Source: Streptomyces antimycoticus (GTDB lineage: Bacteria > Actinomycetota > Actinomycetes > Streptomycetales > Streptomycetaceae). From it: a stretch of 64,000 nucleotides of DNA. Positions 1 to 9,148 of this stretch are shown here, piece after piece. The position numbers and the translations under genes are program-made. Each line of letters begins with the position of its first letter. Position 1 is the stretch's first letter. Where the stretch lies: assembly GCF_005405925.1 (NCBI RefSeq), contig NZ_BJHV01000001.1:186001-250000 (forward strand), in the 5' to 3' direction. The notes under the pieces were generated by a model, which worked only from the letters and a program-made list of their open reading frames with translations, was not told the DNA's origin and made no database searches.

Positions 1-119
1 AGCGCGACGAGATGGCCATCCCACCGTCCGCCATCGCGTCCGCCATCGGTTACGCGATCGAGCAGCCCGCCGGCATCGACATCAGCGAGGTCGTCGTCCG
101 GCCCACCGCGCAGGCCTGA
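1..119 (+). CDS. SDR family oxidoreductase, C-terminal end only
   Basis: The first 119 bases carry the last 38 codons of a gene that begins outside the window, ending in TGA at 117-119. The peptide has the AIPPSAIASAIGYAIEQPAG pattern and ends VVVRPTAQA. This is the usual tail of classical short-chain dehydrogenases/reductases of the YdfG-like type, where this segment follows the Rossmann core. The cofactor-binding and catalytic parts are not visible, so substrate and activity cannot be inferred. Confidence 0.7.
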   Translation, partial: RDEMAIPPSAIASAIGYAIEQPAGIDISEVVVRPTAQA

Positions 120-153
120 CGACCCGTTGCGGGCGGTTGGCGTACGCGCAGCC

Positions 154-531
154 TCACGCGGCAAGCGTCTGTGCCGCCGCCACCGCGGGCAACGGTGCCA
201 CCGGGATGCGCACCGGCGCGACCGGGTCATTGGCGGGCCAGACGCGGTATGTGGTCTTACCCGGGTCCACGAGGGGATCACCGAGGGTGATCCGCCCCTG
301 GGAGTACAGCCTGTCGCATACGGGGGTGGGCAGAGCTACGTAGCAGCCTCCCCTGTCCGCGATGTGGTCGTACGGCTGCCAGTAGCCGTACCGGCGCCGT
401 CCACGTGCATGCACGGTGAGAAACACCGGAGTACGGGAGTCGGACATGACGCGGAGAACGCCGGCGTCGGCAGCAGCCTCGAACGGGTCATCGGAACGGG
501 AGCGGGACTGGTAGAGGACGGGGGACACCAT
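154..531 (-). CDS. hypothetical protein, 125 aa
   Basis: I do not recognise this family. The chosen ATG (529-531) has a good upstream GGAAGG ribosome-binding site about six bases away; a start 27 bases further upstream lacks one. The product is soluble, with no signal peptide or membrane segment. It is rich in aromatic and proline residues (RRRYGYWQPYDHIADRGGCY) and ends in an alanine-rich tail. It is convergent with the SDR tail at the window start. Third-position GC and the intact frame support a real gene; function is unknown. Confidence 0.5.
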   Translation of the reverse strand: MVSPVLYQSRSRSDDPFEAAADAGVLRVMSDSRTPVFLTVHARGRRRYGYWQPYDHIADRGGCYVALPTPVCDRLYSQGRITLGDPLVDPGKTTYRVWPANDPVAPVRIPVAPLPAVAAAQTLAA

Positions 532-730
532 GGCTGCCTTCCGAGGGCCGGGACACACGATCAGCTACCCCAATTAAAGCAGCTATTCGATCTTGATTAC
601 AGAACTTCCGCTGGAACAACGGGACTTGAGATGAGAGGGGGAGAGGGGGCCGAGAGGGAACGTGAGCACCCCCGCGATGCTCGCTCCCGCCCTGCCCCCG
701 GATCACCGCCGCCTCACCGACCGACTGGTG
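532..730. other. intergenic, about 200 bp
   Basis: This gap separates the 125-aa hypothetical gene (reading leftward) from the lipoprotein gene that ends at 731. It should hold the hypothetical gene's promoter. A purine-rich tract (about 630-660) and a slightly AT-richer patch around 575-610 are visible. I see no convincing hairpin or coding signal. Confidence 0.4.
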
Positions 731-1567
731 TCAGCTCCCCGTGGACCGGACGGTGCCCATGACCTTCTCGATCTCGGCGGCCGTCAGCGCGTTCGGAACC
801 CCTTGGTCCGCGTAGATCACCCAGCCGTGCATGGTGCCGTCGGGGAGCTTCTGCGCGATGCTGCGCACGATCGCCTTCGCCGGGACGCATGAGCTCGGCC
901 GGTTGGTGACGGTGACCTGGGCGGTCGCGGTGTAGCCGTCGATACCCCCCTGCTTCCACGGCTTGGCCTCGCTGACCTTGATCTTGGGCTTGTGGTCCGC
1001 ACCCCCGTACGCGGCGAAGCCCCAGTTGCCCGCCCAGTTACGAGCGTTTTCCTGGAGGGTGCCGTCCTTGCCGCCGCCTGTGGTGCCGACGGTGGCGAGC
1101 TGCCCCTTGCCCGCCTCACCGATGGCCTTGGGATTGGGACTCGAAGCGCAGCCGCCCTCACGGTAGTTGGCGGCCGAGGTCATGACGACGATCGGCTGAC
1201 CGTTCTCGTCCGTGTAGGAGAGGGCCGTGTTCTCGTCGAAGATCCTCCATTTCTTGGCCTTGGCCGGCACGTCATAGCGGAAGTGGTGCTTCTGCGCGGT
1301 CTGCGTCTGCCACCCCGCGACCGACGGCTGATCGCCCGCAGGGCTCGACGGGGCAGAGGACTGGGACGCCCCCGCCGAGGGCGCCTTCGACTCCGCGGCG
1401 CTGGTGTCCTTGTCCGTGGCCTCGCCGGCGTCGTCATTGCACCCGCTCAAAGCGACGGCCATGCCGATGCCGATGGCCGCGATCAGGGTCTTCTTCGTTC
1501 GCCGGGACGATATACGGGTGGACTGCGGGTGCTGAGCGATGGGCTCAATGATCTTTGAGTGAGACAT
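731..1567 (-). CDS. putative secreted lipoprotein
   Basis: The 278-aa product begins with a 25-residue hydrophilic leader, a basic RRTKK stretch and a hydrophobic segment that ends in the lipobox ALSGC (Cys43). It should therefore be lipid-anchored on the outer face of the membrane. A low-complexity Ser/Ala/Pro-rich linker (about 50-85) follows, then a globular domain with two cysteine-containing stretches (GGCASSPN and PSSCVPAK) that could form a disulfide. The family resembles lipoproteins widespread in Streptomyces with no assigned function. The ATG at 1565-1567 is used because longer forms run into the IS-derived region upstream. Confidence 0.75.
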   Translation of the reverse strand: MSHSKIIEPIAQHPQSTRISSRRTKKTLIAAIGIGMAVALSGCNDDAGEATDKDTSAAESKAPSAGASQSSAPSSPAGDQPSVAGWQTQTAQKHHFRYDVPAKAKKWRIFDENTALSYTDENGQPIVVMTSAANYREGGCASSPNPKAIGEAGKGQLATVGTTGGGKDGTLQENARNWAGNWGFAAYGGADHKPKIKVSEAKPWKQGGIDGYTATAQVTVTNRPSSCVPAKAIVRSIAQKLPDGTMHGWVIYADQGVPNALTAAEIEKVMGTVRSTGS

Positions 1568-1661
1568 GATCGGCACTCTAAGCCAGTCGCGTTGCCGCCC
1601 GTTCCCCCGTGGGCGTCCCACTGCAAGATGGATACCGGCTCGTGACACATCACTTGACTTT

Positions 1662-1704
1662 CTCCCTTTCTGAAGGAGGGGGATTTCTACGGCTCGCGCC
1701 GTAG
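1662..1704. repeat. IS200/IS605-type right-end hairpins
   Basis: Two hairpins lie at the 3' end of the tnpB remnant. The first (1662-1678) is an imperfect CTCC(C)TT/AAGGAG stem with a bulge. The second (1687-1704) is a perfect 7-bp stem, CTACGGC and GCCGTAG, around a TCGC loop. The tnpB stop codon (TAG on the minus strand) is inside this second stem. In this family the right end forms a subterminal hairpin recognised by TnpA, and the same region supplies the 3' part of the omega RNA that guides TnpB. No tnpA is present. Confidence 0.55.
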
Positions 1705-2235
1705 AGGTTCCTGCTTCGTCGCCGGCTGCCCGCCCGGAGTACTCCGTTGAGGTCTTACACCGGCTCCACAGGCCGACACCGCCAGCCCGGCGGCCAAAAT
1801 GTTCCGCGCCGCGTTCACGTCGCGGTCGTGGCTGACGCCACAATTGCCGCAGGTCCAGGTGCGGACGCTGAGCGGCATCGTGTTCTGCGGGGTTCCGCAG
1901 TGCGAACACAGCTTGGAGGAGGGGAACCAGCGGTCGACCGCGATCACCTCGCGGCCGTACCACCGGGCCTTGTACTCCAGCATGCTCCGGAACTCAGACC
2001 AGACCGCGTCCGAGATGGCGCGGGCCAGCCTGCCGTTCTTGAGCAGATTCCGAACGGTGAGGTCCTCGATCACGATCGTTTGGTTGTCACGAACGAGCCG
2101 AGTAGTGATCTTATGCAACGCATCCCGCCGCCGGTCGGCGATCCGGGCGTGAACGCGGGCGACCCTCCGGCGGGCCTTGGCCCGGTTGGCCCCCTCCCCC
2201 TTGGCCTTACGGGCCAGTTCCCGCTGGCACCCTGA
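1687..2235 (-). pseudogene. tnpB: TnpB (IS200/IS605 OrfB) C-terminal remnant
   Basis: The open frame encodes only the C-terminal part of a TnpB RNA-guided nuclease. Visible parts are the basic [20 protein letters not shown] helix, the RuvC segment with IEDL (about 2060), and the four-cysteine zinc finger CSHCG...CGNC followed by the last RuvC motif SHDRDVNAARNI. A full TnpB is about 380-400 aa; here the N-terminal half is missing and no start codon fits. The 5' side stops where the amidase leader begins. It is therefore a truncated, non-functional copy whose 3' end and terminal hairpin survive. Confidence 0.8.
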
Positions 2236-2320
2236 AGGGCCCGGTTTCCTCAGAGGAGATCATATGAAGCTGATGCGCGCGGCTCGCGAATACCGCTCTC
2301 AAGTAGCACGTGGAGATTGG

Positions 2321-3736
2321 ATGAATGTGGACAGGTCCATTTACCGGGACGCGACCGAGCTGGCCGAGCTGATCAGGACGCGGCAGGTGTCGGCGGTCGA
2401 GGTGGTGCGGGCGCATCTGGACCAGATCGACGAGGTCGACCCGCGGCTCAACGCGATGGTGACGGTGCTCGGCGAGCAGGCGCTCGCCGCGGCACACGCC
2501 GCCGATGAGTCGGTCGCGGCCGGCGCCCCGCTCGGGCCCTTCCACGGTGTGCCGTTCACGGTCAAGGACGCGCTGGACGTCGAGGGCGTCGTGACCACAC
2601 GTGGCTCCGTGCTGTTCCGCGACCATGTCCCGGCGGCGGACGCGACCGCGGTGGCGCGGCTTCGGGCAGCCGGTGCCATTCCGCTGGCCAAGACCAATCT
2701 GCCCGAATTCTCCTACTGGACCGAAACCGACAACCTGCTCGTCGGCCGGTGCCGCAACCCCTGGGATGTCGAACGAACACCCGGCGGTTCCAGTGGCGGC
2801 GAGTCGGCCGCGATCGCCGCCGGGATGTCACCGCTCGGGCTGGGCAGCGATGTCGCCATCTCGGTGCGTGGCCCGGCGCATGACACGGGGATCGTCGCCC
2901 TGAAGGCAACCCGGGGAAGAATTCCGATCACCGGACACTGGCCGGAGGTTCCCCGTCGCTACTGGCACGTCGGCCCGATGGCGCGCAGCGTGCGGGACAT
3001 CGCGACCGCGCTGCGCGTGCTGTCCGGGCCCGACGGCGCGGATGGTGAGGTGCGGCACTCGCCGCCCCACACCGATGCCCCCAAGGAGGTGGCCGGGCTG
3101 CGCGTCGGCTGGATGACCGAGCCCGGATTCGGTCCGGTGGACCGTGAGGTGGCGGCCACGGTCTCGGCCGCGGCCGATGCGCTGCGCGAAGCCGGCTGCA
3201 CGGTCGAACCCGCTCCCCTGGAAACCTTGGAGGCGGTGGACGGGACCGAGCTGAGCGCCATCCTGTTCGCCGCGGAGACGGGGCCGTTCTTTCGGCGAGT
3301 GGCCGCCGGTCATGAGTCCGAACTGCACACCGTCATGCAACGCACGATCGCCGCTCCGGAGGTGGCGTTGGACGACTACATCGCCGCGCAACAGCGAGTT
3401 GAGGCGCTCAGTTCGCTGTTCGCCGGATACTTCGAACGCTATGACGCGCTGCTGTGCCCCGTGTGCCCCGTACCGGCCCCGCCTCATGCGCAGCGGACGT
3501 TCCGTGTCGGGGACCGGACGGTACCGGCGAGCGGCATCATGCGCGCCACCGTGCCGTTCAACCTCACCGGCCTGCCCGCGCTGTCGCTGCCGTTCGGTGC
3601 CGCCGGCGATCAGCTGCCGATCGGTGTCCAGCTCGTCTCCCGCTGGTTCGACGAGACGACCGTCCTACGGCTGGGCGCGGCACTCGAGGCGGTCAGTCCG
3701 GTCCGCCACCGCTCCCCCGACCTCGCCCGCCGCTGA
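2321..3736 (+). CDS. amidase (amidase signature family)
   Basis: This is a cytoplasmic amide-bond hydrolase of the amidase signature family, 471 aa from this ATG. The Ser-cisSer-Lys triad is complete: Lys82 in TVKD, Ser157 in GGSSGG and Ser181 in AISVR, with the 75- and 24-residue spacing known from FAAH-type enzymes. The second signature is divergent ([12 protein letters not shown] instead of GGSIRIPA), so substrate specificity may be unusual. The chosen ATG has GGAG five bases upstream. An equally plausible in-frame ATG at 2264, with GAGGAG upstream, would add 19 residues. The gene begins just beyond the broken tnpB and is convergent with the D-threonine-aldolase-like gene. Confidence 0.85.
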   Translation: MNVDRSIYRDATELAELIRTRQVSAVEVVRAHLDQIDEVDPRLNAMVTVLGEQALAAAHAADESVAAGAPLGPFHGVPFTVKDALDVEGVVTTRGSVLFRDHVPAADATAVARLRAAGAIPLAKTNLPEFSYWTETDNLLVGRCRNPWDVERTPGGSSGGESAAIAAGMSPLGLGSDVAISVRGPAHDTGIVALKATRGRIPITGHWPEVPRRYWHVGPMARSVRDIATALRVLSGPDGADGEVRHSPPHTDAPKEVAGLRVGWMTEPGFGPVDREVAATVSAAADALREAGCTVEPAPLETLEAVDGTELSAILFAAETGPFFRRVAAGHESELHTVMQRTIAAPEVALDDYIAAQQRVEALSSLFAGYFERYDALLCPVCPVPAPPHAQRTFRVGDRTVPASGIMRATVPFNLTGLPALSLPFGAAGDQLPIGVQLVSRWFDETTVLRLGAALEAVSPVRHRSPDLARR

Positions 3737-3849
3737 TCCCTCGCCCGCGCGCGGCGTCGGCCCCGTCAGGCCGCGCCGTCGCGTCTGCACGATCGTCGCC
3801 GCCGGCCATCCCGGCCCGGTGGACAGCGTTTTCGTGGCGGGCAGGGCGG

Positions 3850-5016
3850 TCACCAGCCGCTGATGCGCTGCCAGACCGCCTGGACGGCGGGTGCGTCCGT
3901 CGCCGTCCGGCCGCTGTCGATGACGTGGTAGCCGCGGTGTTGTGCGGCTGTGGCGCAGGCGTGGTTGGGCAGGACGCGCAGACGGGTGCCGACGGGCAGG
4001 TCGGGCAGGGTGGCGCCGTCGCGGGCGGTGATGGTGCCGTGTTCCTGGCTCGCGGCGCTCATGACCAGGCCGGGGATCAGATGCCCCGCCAGGTCGGTGA
4101 CCAGGCCGTACCCCTGGTCCTGCGGCTGAGCCGCCGTGCCGCGGTCGCGGGACATCGCCATCCAGCCGCCGTCGGTGACGATCCAGCCGTACTCGGGACG
4201 ATGTCCGATGACCGTGACGACGACCGACAGCGCGAGGTCGTCGACCTGGCACACTCCGAGACCGGCCATGACCAGGTCGAAGAAGACGTAGTTGCCGGCG
4301 CGCAGTTCGGTGACACCGGTGAGGTCTTCGGCGGCGTGTGCGGTGGGCGTCGAGCCGACGCTGACGGTGGTCACGGGCAGGCCGGCGGCGCGCAGATTCT
4401 CGGCGGCGGCGACGGCGGTATCGCGTTCGTTCTTCGCCGCCAGCCGCTGCTCCTCCGCGGAGTAGGCGAAGTAGGACTCGCCCGCGTGGGTGAGCACACC
4501 GTCCAGGCATCCGGCGTCGTGCAGGGTTCGAGCGATGTCGACGAGGGTGGGGGCGTCGGTCTTGAGGCCACCGCGGTGGCCGTCGCAGTCGATCTCGATC
4601 TGCGTGGGAATGCTGATGCCCTCCCGGTGGGAGGCTTCCGCGACGAAGGCGGCTTGTCCGGTGCTGTCCAGCAGGACGCGGAGGGTGACACCACGGCGCA
4701 ACAGGGCGATCACACGGGGGAGTTTGCGGCGGGCGATGCCGACGGCGTAGGTGATGTCGGTGTAGCCGCCGTCGGCGAACGCCTCGGCTTCGGCGAGCGT
4801 GGAGACGGTGACGGGGTGCGGCGCGCCGCCGTGCATGAGGGCGGCGACGTCAAGGCTCTTGGCCGTCTTGACGTGCGGCCGCAAGGCGACGCCCAAGTGG
4901 TCAGCCTTGGCCGCGAGGCGGTCGATGTTGCGCAGCGCCTTGTGTACGTCGACGACCGCGAAGGGGGTGTCGGGGTCGGCGAGCGTCCCGGTAGTGGTGG
5001 AGGGGGTGGTGGTCAT
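3850..5016 (-). CDS. D-threonine aldolase / D-serine dehydratase family PLP enzyme
   Basis: This 388-aa protein has the alanine-racemase-like TIM barrel of the DSD1/D-threonine aldolase family. The PLP lysine is Lys50 in RPHVKTAKS. The metal-binding pair near the C-terminus is His352/Cys354 in PNHACATA. The family cleaves D-3-hydroxy amino acids to glycine plus aldehyde, or deaminates D-serine, using PLP and a divalent metal; sequence alone does not separate the two. The start at 5014-5016 (MTTTPS) is chosen on homology; the ribosome-binding site is weak. It is divergent from the large transporter operon and may act on a D-amino acid or related compound taken up by it (inference). Confidence 0.85.
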   Translation of the reverse strand: MTTTPSTTTGTLADPDTPFAVVDVHKALRNIDRLAAKADHLGVALRPHVKTAKSLDVAALMHGGAPHPVTVSTLAEAEAFADGGYTDITYAVGIARRKLPRVIALLRRGVTLRVLLDSTGQAAFVAEASHREGISIPTQIEIDCDGHRGGLKTDAPTLVDIARTLHDAGCLDGVLTHAGESYFAYSAEEQRLAAKNERDTAVAAAENLRAAGLPVTTVSVGSTPTAHAAEDLTGVTELRAGNYVFFDLVMAGLGVCQVDDLALSVVVTVIGHRPEYGWIVTDGGWMAMSRDRGTAAQPQDQGYGLVTDLAGHLIPGLVMSAASQEHGTITARDGATLPDLPVGTRLRVLPNHACATAAQHRGYHVIDSGRTATDAPAVQAVWQRISGW

Positions 5017-5351
5017 GGGGTGAGGTCCGTTTTCTCGAAGGTTGTTCCAGGTCTCCCGGATCGCTTGCACGCCGTCGCCCTGCGGCATGGCTCGCGTCCC
5101 GCGCTCACATCATCAACGAAAATTCCACTTCTAGACAATAGCGCTAGCTTGTGTACCCGGGCGCGGTTCCTCCGTCCGCACAGGGCGAGAACGAGGCAGG
5201 ACGAAACGGCCGTCTTGCCCGGTGCATGCCAATAGTGCGAAACTCCGGAAACCGATGCCTGCCCGCGAGCCGTTCGGCGAACCGGGCACGACCCACGCTC
5301 AGCCGGCTGATCTCGACAGCAAGCGACAGCAAGCGACAGCAAGGGAGTGGC
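5017..5351. promoter_or_regulatory. divergent intergenic region with tandem decamers
   Basis: The 335-bp gap between the D-threonine-aldolase-like gene and the transporter operon must carry promoters for both directions. An AT-richer island lies at about 5105-5150. At its right edge, three tandem copies of GACAGCAAGC (last base G in the third) occupy 5315-5344. They directly abut and partly form the ribosome-binding site of the lipoprotein gene. The decamer could be a binding site or a slippage-prone leader. Confidence 0.4.
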
Positions 5352-6466
5352 GTGTTAGGCGCACTGAGGTTCAGGCATGTGTCCATGGCGGCGACGGCGG
5401 CCGTCCTCGTGCTCCTTCTCCCCGCCTGCGGCGGCGACGGCCGACCGGGCGGAAACGGCCCCGCCGCCTCCGCGTCGCTCGACCCCGAGGCGGATCTCAG
5501 CAAACAGCGGCTCACCGTCTCGACCTGGGACGGCTATATGCCGAAGGACCTTCCCGCCCGGTTCAAGTCGGCCGTCGGCGCGCCCATGACCGTCGCCAAG
5601 CACAGCACCAACGAGGAGATCGTCGCCAAACTGACCGCCTCCGCCGACAGCGGCATCGACGTGGCGTTCGTATCGGGCCAGTACGCGCAGGCGCTCGCGG
5701 AGCAGGGGCTGCTCGAACCCATCCACCACGATCTGGTCCCGCACCTCAAGAACCTGGACCCGCTCGCCGCCCGGCTCGCCCATGACAAGGGCAACGTCAT
5801 TTCCGTCCCGTACACCTGGGGCACCACCGGGCTCTGCTACCGCAAGGACCTCCTCGGCTATACCCCCGACAGCTGGAACGACCTGCTGAAGCCGCGCGCC
5901 GCGGTCAAGGGCAAGGCCACCATGCTGAAGACCGAACGCTGGCTCTTCCTCCCCGCGCAGAAGGCGCTCGGCTACTCGGTGAACACCACCGACAAGCAAC
6001 AGCTCGCCGAGATCAAGAAGTTGCTCCTCAGCGCGAAGGACGGGCTCCTCGCCTACGACGACACCACGTTCGGCGACCGGCTCAGGTCCGGGGAGGCCGT
6101 GCTGGCCGAGGCCTGGGACGGCTGGTGCCCGACCGACGACAAGAGGATCGGCTTCATCGTCCCCAAGGAGGGCAGCGACCTGTGGACCGACACGATGGTC
6201 ATCCTCAAATCGTCGAAGAACAAAGAGGCGGCGCACGCCTTCATCGACTACGTCCTCGACGCGAAGGTGCACTCCTGGGTCGCCTCGAACATCTTCTACA
6301 AGGTTCCCAATACCGCCGCCATGGCCGAACTCGATCCGGCCCTGCTGAAGAGCTATCCCGCACTCGCCATGCCCCCGAGCAACTGCTCAAGGGTGAGTCC
6401 GTCGTCGACCTCGGGGACGCCGCGACGGCGTACACCCGGATCGTCACGGAAGTCACCGCGGGCTGA
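5352..6466 (+). CDS. spermidine/putrescine-type ABC transporter substrate-binding lipoprotein (frameshifted)
   Basis: This is the extracellular solute receptor of a PotABCD-type importer. The GTG start is preceded by AGGGAG at five bases. The N-terminus MLGALRFRHV leads into a hydrophobic segment and lipobox LLPAC (Cys26). The mature part has the periplasmic-binding-protein-2 fold (STWDGYMPKDL, VPYTWGTTGLCYR, AEAWDGW). Near the C-terminus the frame breaks at the C5 run 6372-6376. One extra C restores the native tail ending TEVTAG, with a stop at 6464-6466 that overlaps the next ATG. Without the correction the frame reads on into nonsense, so a base under-call is the likeliest explanation. Confidence 0.85.
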
Positions 6467-7341
6467 TGGCCCGCCGGGGGAAGGCGGCCGGAGGACCACA
6501 TGTGCGAGCCCGTCTCGTCCTGCTCGGCCCGGGCCTGTCCTACCTGGCCGTCCTGCTCCTGCTGCCGCTGGCCCTGCTGATCGGCTATACGGTCTTCCGG
6601 CGGGGCCGCTTCGGCGGGATCGCGTACGAGGACGGACGCACCGGCGAGAACTTCGCGCGGCTCGCCGACCCCCTCTACACCGGCGTCCTCACCGACTCGC
6701 TGCGCATCGCCGCCGTCACCACGCTGCTCGCGCTCCTCCTCGGCTACCCGACCGCGTACGCGATCAGCCGGCTGCCCGGCAGATGGCGAACGGTCGCCCT
6801 GATCCTGGTCGTGCTGCCGTTCTGGACCAACTTCCTGATCCGCACCTACGCCTGGATCGTACTGCTGTCCAGCCGAGGTGTGGTCAACTCGGCCCTCACC
6901 GGCATCGGGGTGATCGACCGGCCGCTGAAACTCCTCTACACGGAACCCGCGGTCGTCCTCGGACTGCTCTACGCCTATCTCCCGCTGATGGTGCTGCCGC
7001 TGTACTCGGCGATCGAGCGGGTCGACCCCCGGCTGCTCGAAGCCTCGGCCGATCTGGGCGCCCGCCCGGCCCGCACGTTCTGGAGCGTGACCCTCCCACA
7101 CACCCTGCCCGGCGTGCTGACCGGCTGCGTCTTCGTCTTCGTGCCCAGCCTCGGCAACTTCGTCGTCCCCGAACTGCTGGGCGGCGGGCACACGGTCATG
7201 GTCGGCAACCTGATCAGAGACCAGTTCCTTAACGCACGGGACTGGCCGTTCGGCTCGGTGCTCGCCCTCGCCCTCATGGCGTTCCTGGTCCTGCTGCTCA
7301 TGGCGCAGGCCTGGGCCGGGCGCCGGCTGGGCGGCCGCTGA
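6466..7341 (+). CDS. ABC transporter permease, PotB-like
   Basis: This 291-aa integral membrane protein has about six hydrophobic helices. It carries the permease EAA-type loop near residue 195 (EASADLGARPARTFWSVTLP), which contacts the ATPase. The FLIRTYAW segment and overall layout match the PotB/PotH family of polyamine/Fe3+-type importers. The ATG overlaps the stop of the binding-protein gene (TGATG), and the stop overlaps the next permease start in the same way, so the proteins should be made by coupled translation. The transported solute cannot be read from the sequence. Confidence 0.88.
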   Translation: MARRGKAAGGPHVRARLVLLGPGLSYLAVLLLLPLALLIGYTVFRRGRFGGIAYEDGRTGENFARLADPLYTGVLTDSLRIAAVTTLLALLLGYPTAYAISRLPGRWRTVALILVVLPFWTNFLIRTYAWIVLLSSRGVVNSALTGIGVIDRPLKLLYTEPAVVLGLLYAYLPLMVLPLYSAIERVDPRLLEASADLGARPARTFWSVTLPHTLPGVLTGCVFVFVPSLGNFVVPELLGGGHTVMVGNLIRDQFLNARDWPFGSVLALALMAFLVLLLMAQAWAGRRLGGR

Positions 7342-8108
7342 TGCGCCGGGCGACGCTCCTCCCGCTGTGGTTGACGTACACGTTCCTCTACACGCCCGTC
7401 GTGGTGCTGGTGGTGATGTCCTTCAACCGTTCGGACAGCCCCTACGAGTGGTCCGGGTTCAGCACCGCCTGGTACGGCACGCTGGCCGGTGATGACGAGG
7501 TCCTGCGGGGCCTGGCCAACACGCTGATCGTGGCCGCGGGCGCGACCGCCCTGTCCACCGTCCTCGGCACACTGCTCGCCGTCGGGCTCGCCCGCCACGC
7601 GAGCCGGTCGCGGCTGCTGCCCGCCCTGTCGGTGCTGCCCGCCGTCCTGCCGGACATCGTGCTCGCGATCGGCCTGCTGGCCTTCTACTCGCTCGTCTCG
7701 GCCACCCTCGGCCTGCAGTCGGTGCTGCTCGCCCACACCGTCTTCGGCCTCGCCTTCGTCACGGCCGTCGTGCGCACCCGGATCGCCCATGTCGACCCCT
7801 CCCTGGAGGAGGCCTCACGCGACCTCGGCGCGGGCGAGGTCACCACGTTCCTCCGCATCACCCTGCCGACCCTCGCTCCCGGCATCGTGGCGGGCGCGCT
7901 GCTGACGTTCACGCTCTCGCTCGACGAGTTCGTCATCGCCTTCTTCACCGCGGGACCGAAGGATCCCACCCTGCCGATCGTCATCTACTCGATGATCAGG
8001 TTCGGCGTGACCCCGGAGATCAACGCGCTCGCCACCCTGCTGCTCGCGGTCAGCTTCACCGTGGTGATCGCCGCCCAGCGCGTCAGCCGGCTGACGGAGG
8101 CGCTGTGA
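7341..8108 (+). CDS. ABC transporter permease, PotC-like
   Basis: This is the second membrane subunit (255 aa) of the PotABCD-type importer. The FNRSDSPYEWSGFSTAWYGTL segment after the first helix is typical of PotC/PotI. The ATPase-contact loop is EEASRDLGAGEVTTFLRITLP near residue 155. It should form a heterodimer with the upstream PotB-like subunit. Its TGA overlaps the GTG start of the ATPase gene. Confidence 0.88.
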   Translation: MRRATLLPLWLTYTFLYTPVVVLVVMSFNRSDSPYEWSGFSTAWYGTLAGDDEVLRGLANTLIVAAGATALSTVLGTLLAVGLARHASRSRLLPALSVLPAVLPDIVLAIGLLAFYSLVSATLGLQSVLLAHTVFGLAFVTAVVRTRIAHVDPSLEEASRDLGAGEVTTFLRITLPTLAPGIVAGALLTFTLSLDEFVIAFFTAGPKDPTLPIVIYSMIRFGVTPEINALATLLLAVSFTVVIAAQRVSRLTEAL

Positions 8109-9148
8109 TCCGTATCCATGCCGTCACCCGGCGGTTCGGCGAGGTCACCGCCCTGGACGGGGTGAGCCTGGAGATCGGGGAGGGCGAGTTCTTCGCCCTG
8201 CTCGGCCCGAGCGGCTGCGGGAAGACGACCCTGCTGCGCGTCCTCGCCGGATTCGAGGCCCCGGACCGCGGCACGGTCACCCTGGACGGCCGGGACCTGC
8301 TGGGCGTGCCCGCGCACCGGCGGCCGGTCAACCTCATGTTCCAGTCGTACGCATTGTTCCCGCACATGAGCGTGGAGAAGAACATCGCGTACGGGCTGGC
8401 GCGGGAAGGTCTTCCCCGCGCGGAGATCGGCGAACGGGTCGCGGCGGTACTTGCCACCGTCGGGCTGACCAGGCAGGCCCGCAGACGGCCGCACCAGCTC
8501 TCCGGCGGGCAGCGGCAGCGGGTCGCCCTCGCCCGTGCCATCGTCAAACGCCCCCGTGTGCTGCTGCTCGACGAGCCGCTGTCGGCGCTCGACAAACAGG
8601 TCCGCGCCGAGATGCAGCTGGAGCTCAAACGCCTCCAGCACCAGGTGGGCATCACCTTCCTCGTCGTCACCCACGACCAGGAGGAGGCCATGTCGCTCGC
8701 CGACCGGATCGCCGTCCTGGACCGGGGGCGCGTCCAGCAGGTCGACACCCCCGTCGAGCTCTACCGGCGCCCCCGGAGCCGGTTCGTCGCGGGCTTCGTC
8801 GGCGCCAACAACGTCTTCTCCGGACGGCTGCTGCTCTCCGGCGGACTCGAGGTACCCGGCGTCGGTGTTCTGCCCGCTCCGGCCGGTGACACGGCGGGGC
8901 TGGTCGGCGTACGCCCGGAGAGCATCCGGCTCGCCGCCGGGGAGGCGGACGCTTCCCTGCACGGCACGGTGTTGGACATCAGTTACTTCGGCGGCTCCTC
9001 GAGGATCGCGGTCACGGTCCCCGGTCTGGACCGGCCGGTCCTGCTGACCGTCGCGGGCCCGGCCACGGTGACCTCCGGGGCCCGCGTCGCGCTGTCCTGG
9101 GCCCCGGAGAGCGCGGTACTGATCGAGACGACGGGAGACACCCCTTGA
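8105..9148 (+). CDS. ABC transporter ATP-binding protein, PotA-like
   Basis: This 347-aa ATPase energises the upstream permease pair. Walker A GPSGCGKTT is at 34-42, the signature LSGGQ at 132-136 and Walker B LLLDEP at 153-158. A C-terminal TOBE-like regulatory domain spans about 235-340, as in PotA/FbpC ATPases. The GTG start overlaps the previous stop. The gene's own TGA overlaps the TTG start of the following glycosyltransferase gene, tying that gene to the transporter operon. Confidence 0.9.
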   Translation: MIRIHAVTRRFGEVTALDGVSLEIGEGEFFALLGPSGCGKTTLLRVLAGFEAPDRGTVTLDGRDLLGVPAHRRPVNLMFQSYALFPHMSVEKNIAYGLAREGLPRAEIGERVAAVLATVGLTRQARRRPHQLSGGQRQRVALARAIVKRPRVLLLDEPLSALDKQVRAEMQLELKRLQHQVGITFLVVTHDQEEAMSLADRIAVLDRGRVQQVDTPVELYRRPRSRFVAGFVGANNVFSGRLLLSGGLEVPGVGVLPAPAGDTAGLVGVRPESIRLAAGEADASLHGTVLDISYFGGSSRIAVTVPGLDRPVLLTVAGPATVTSGARVALSWAPESAVLIETTGDTP

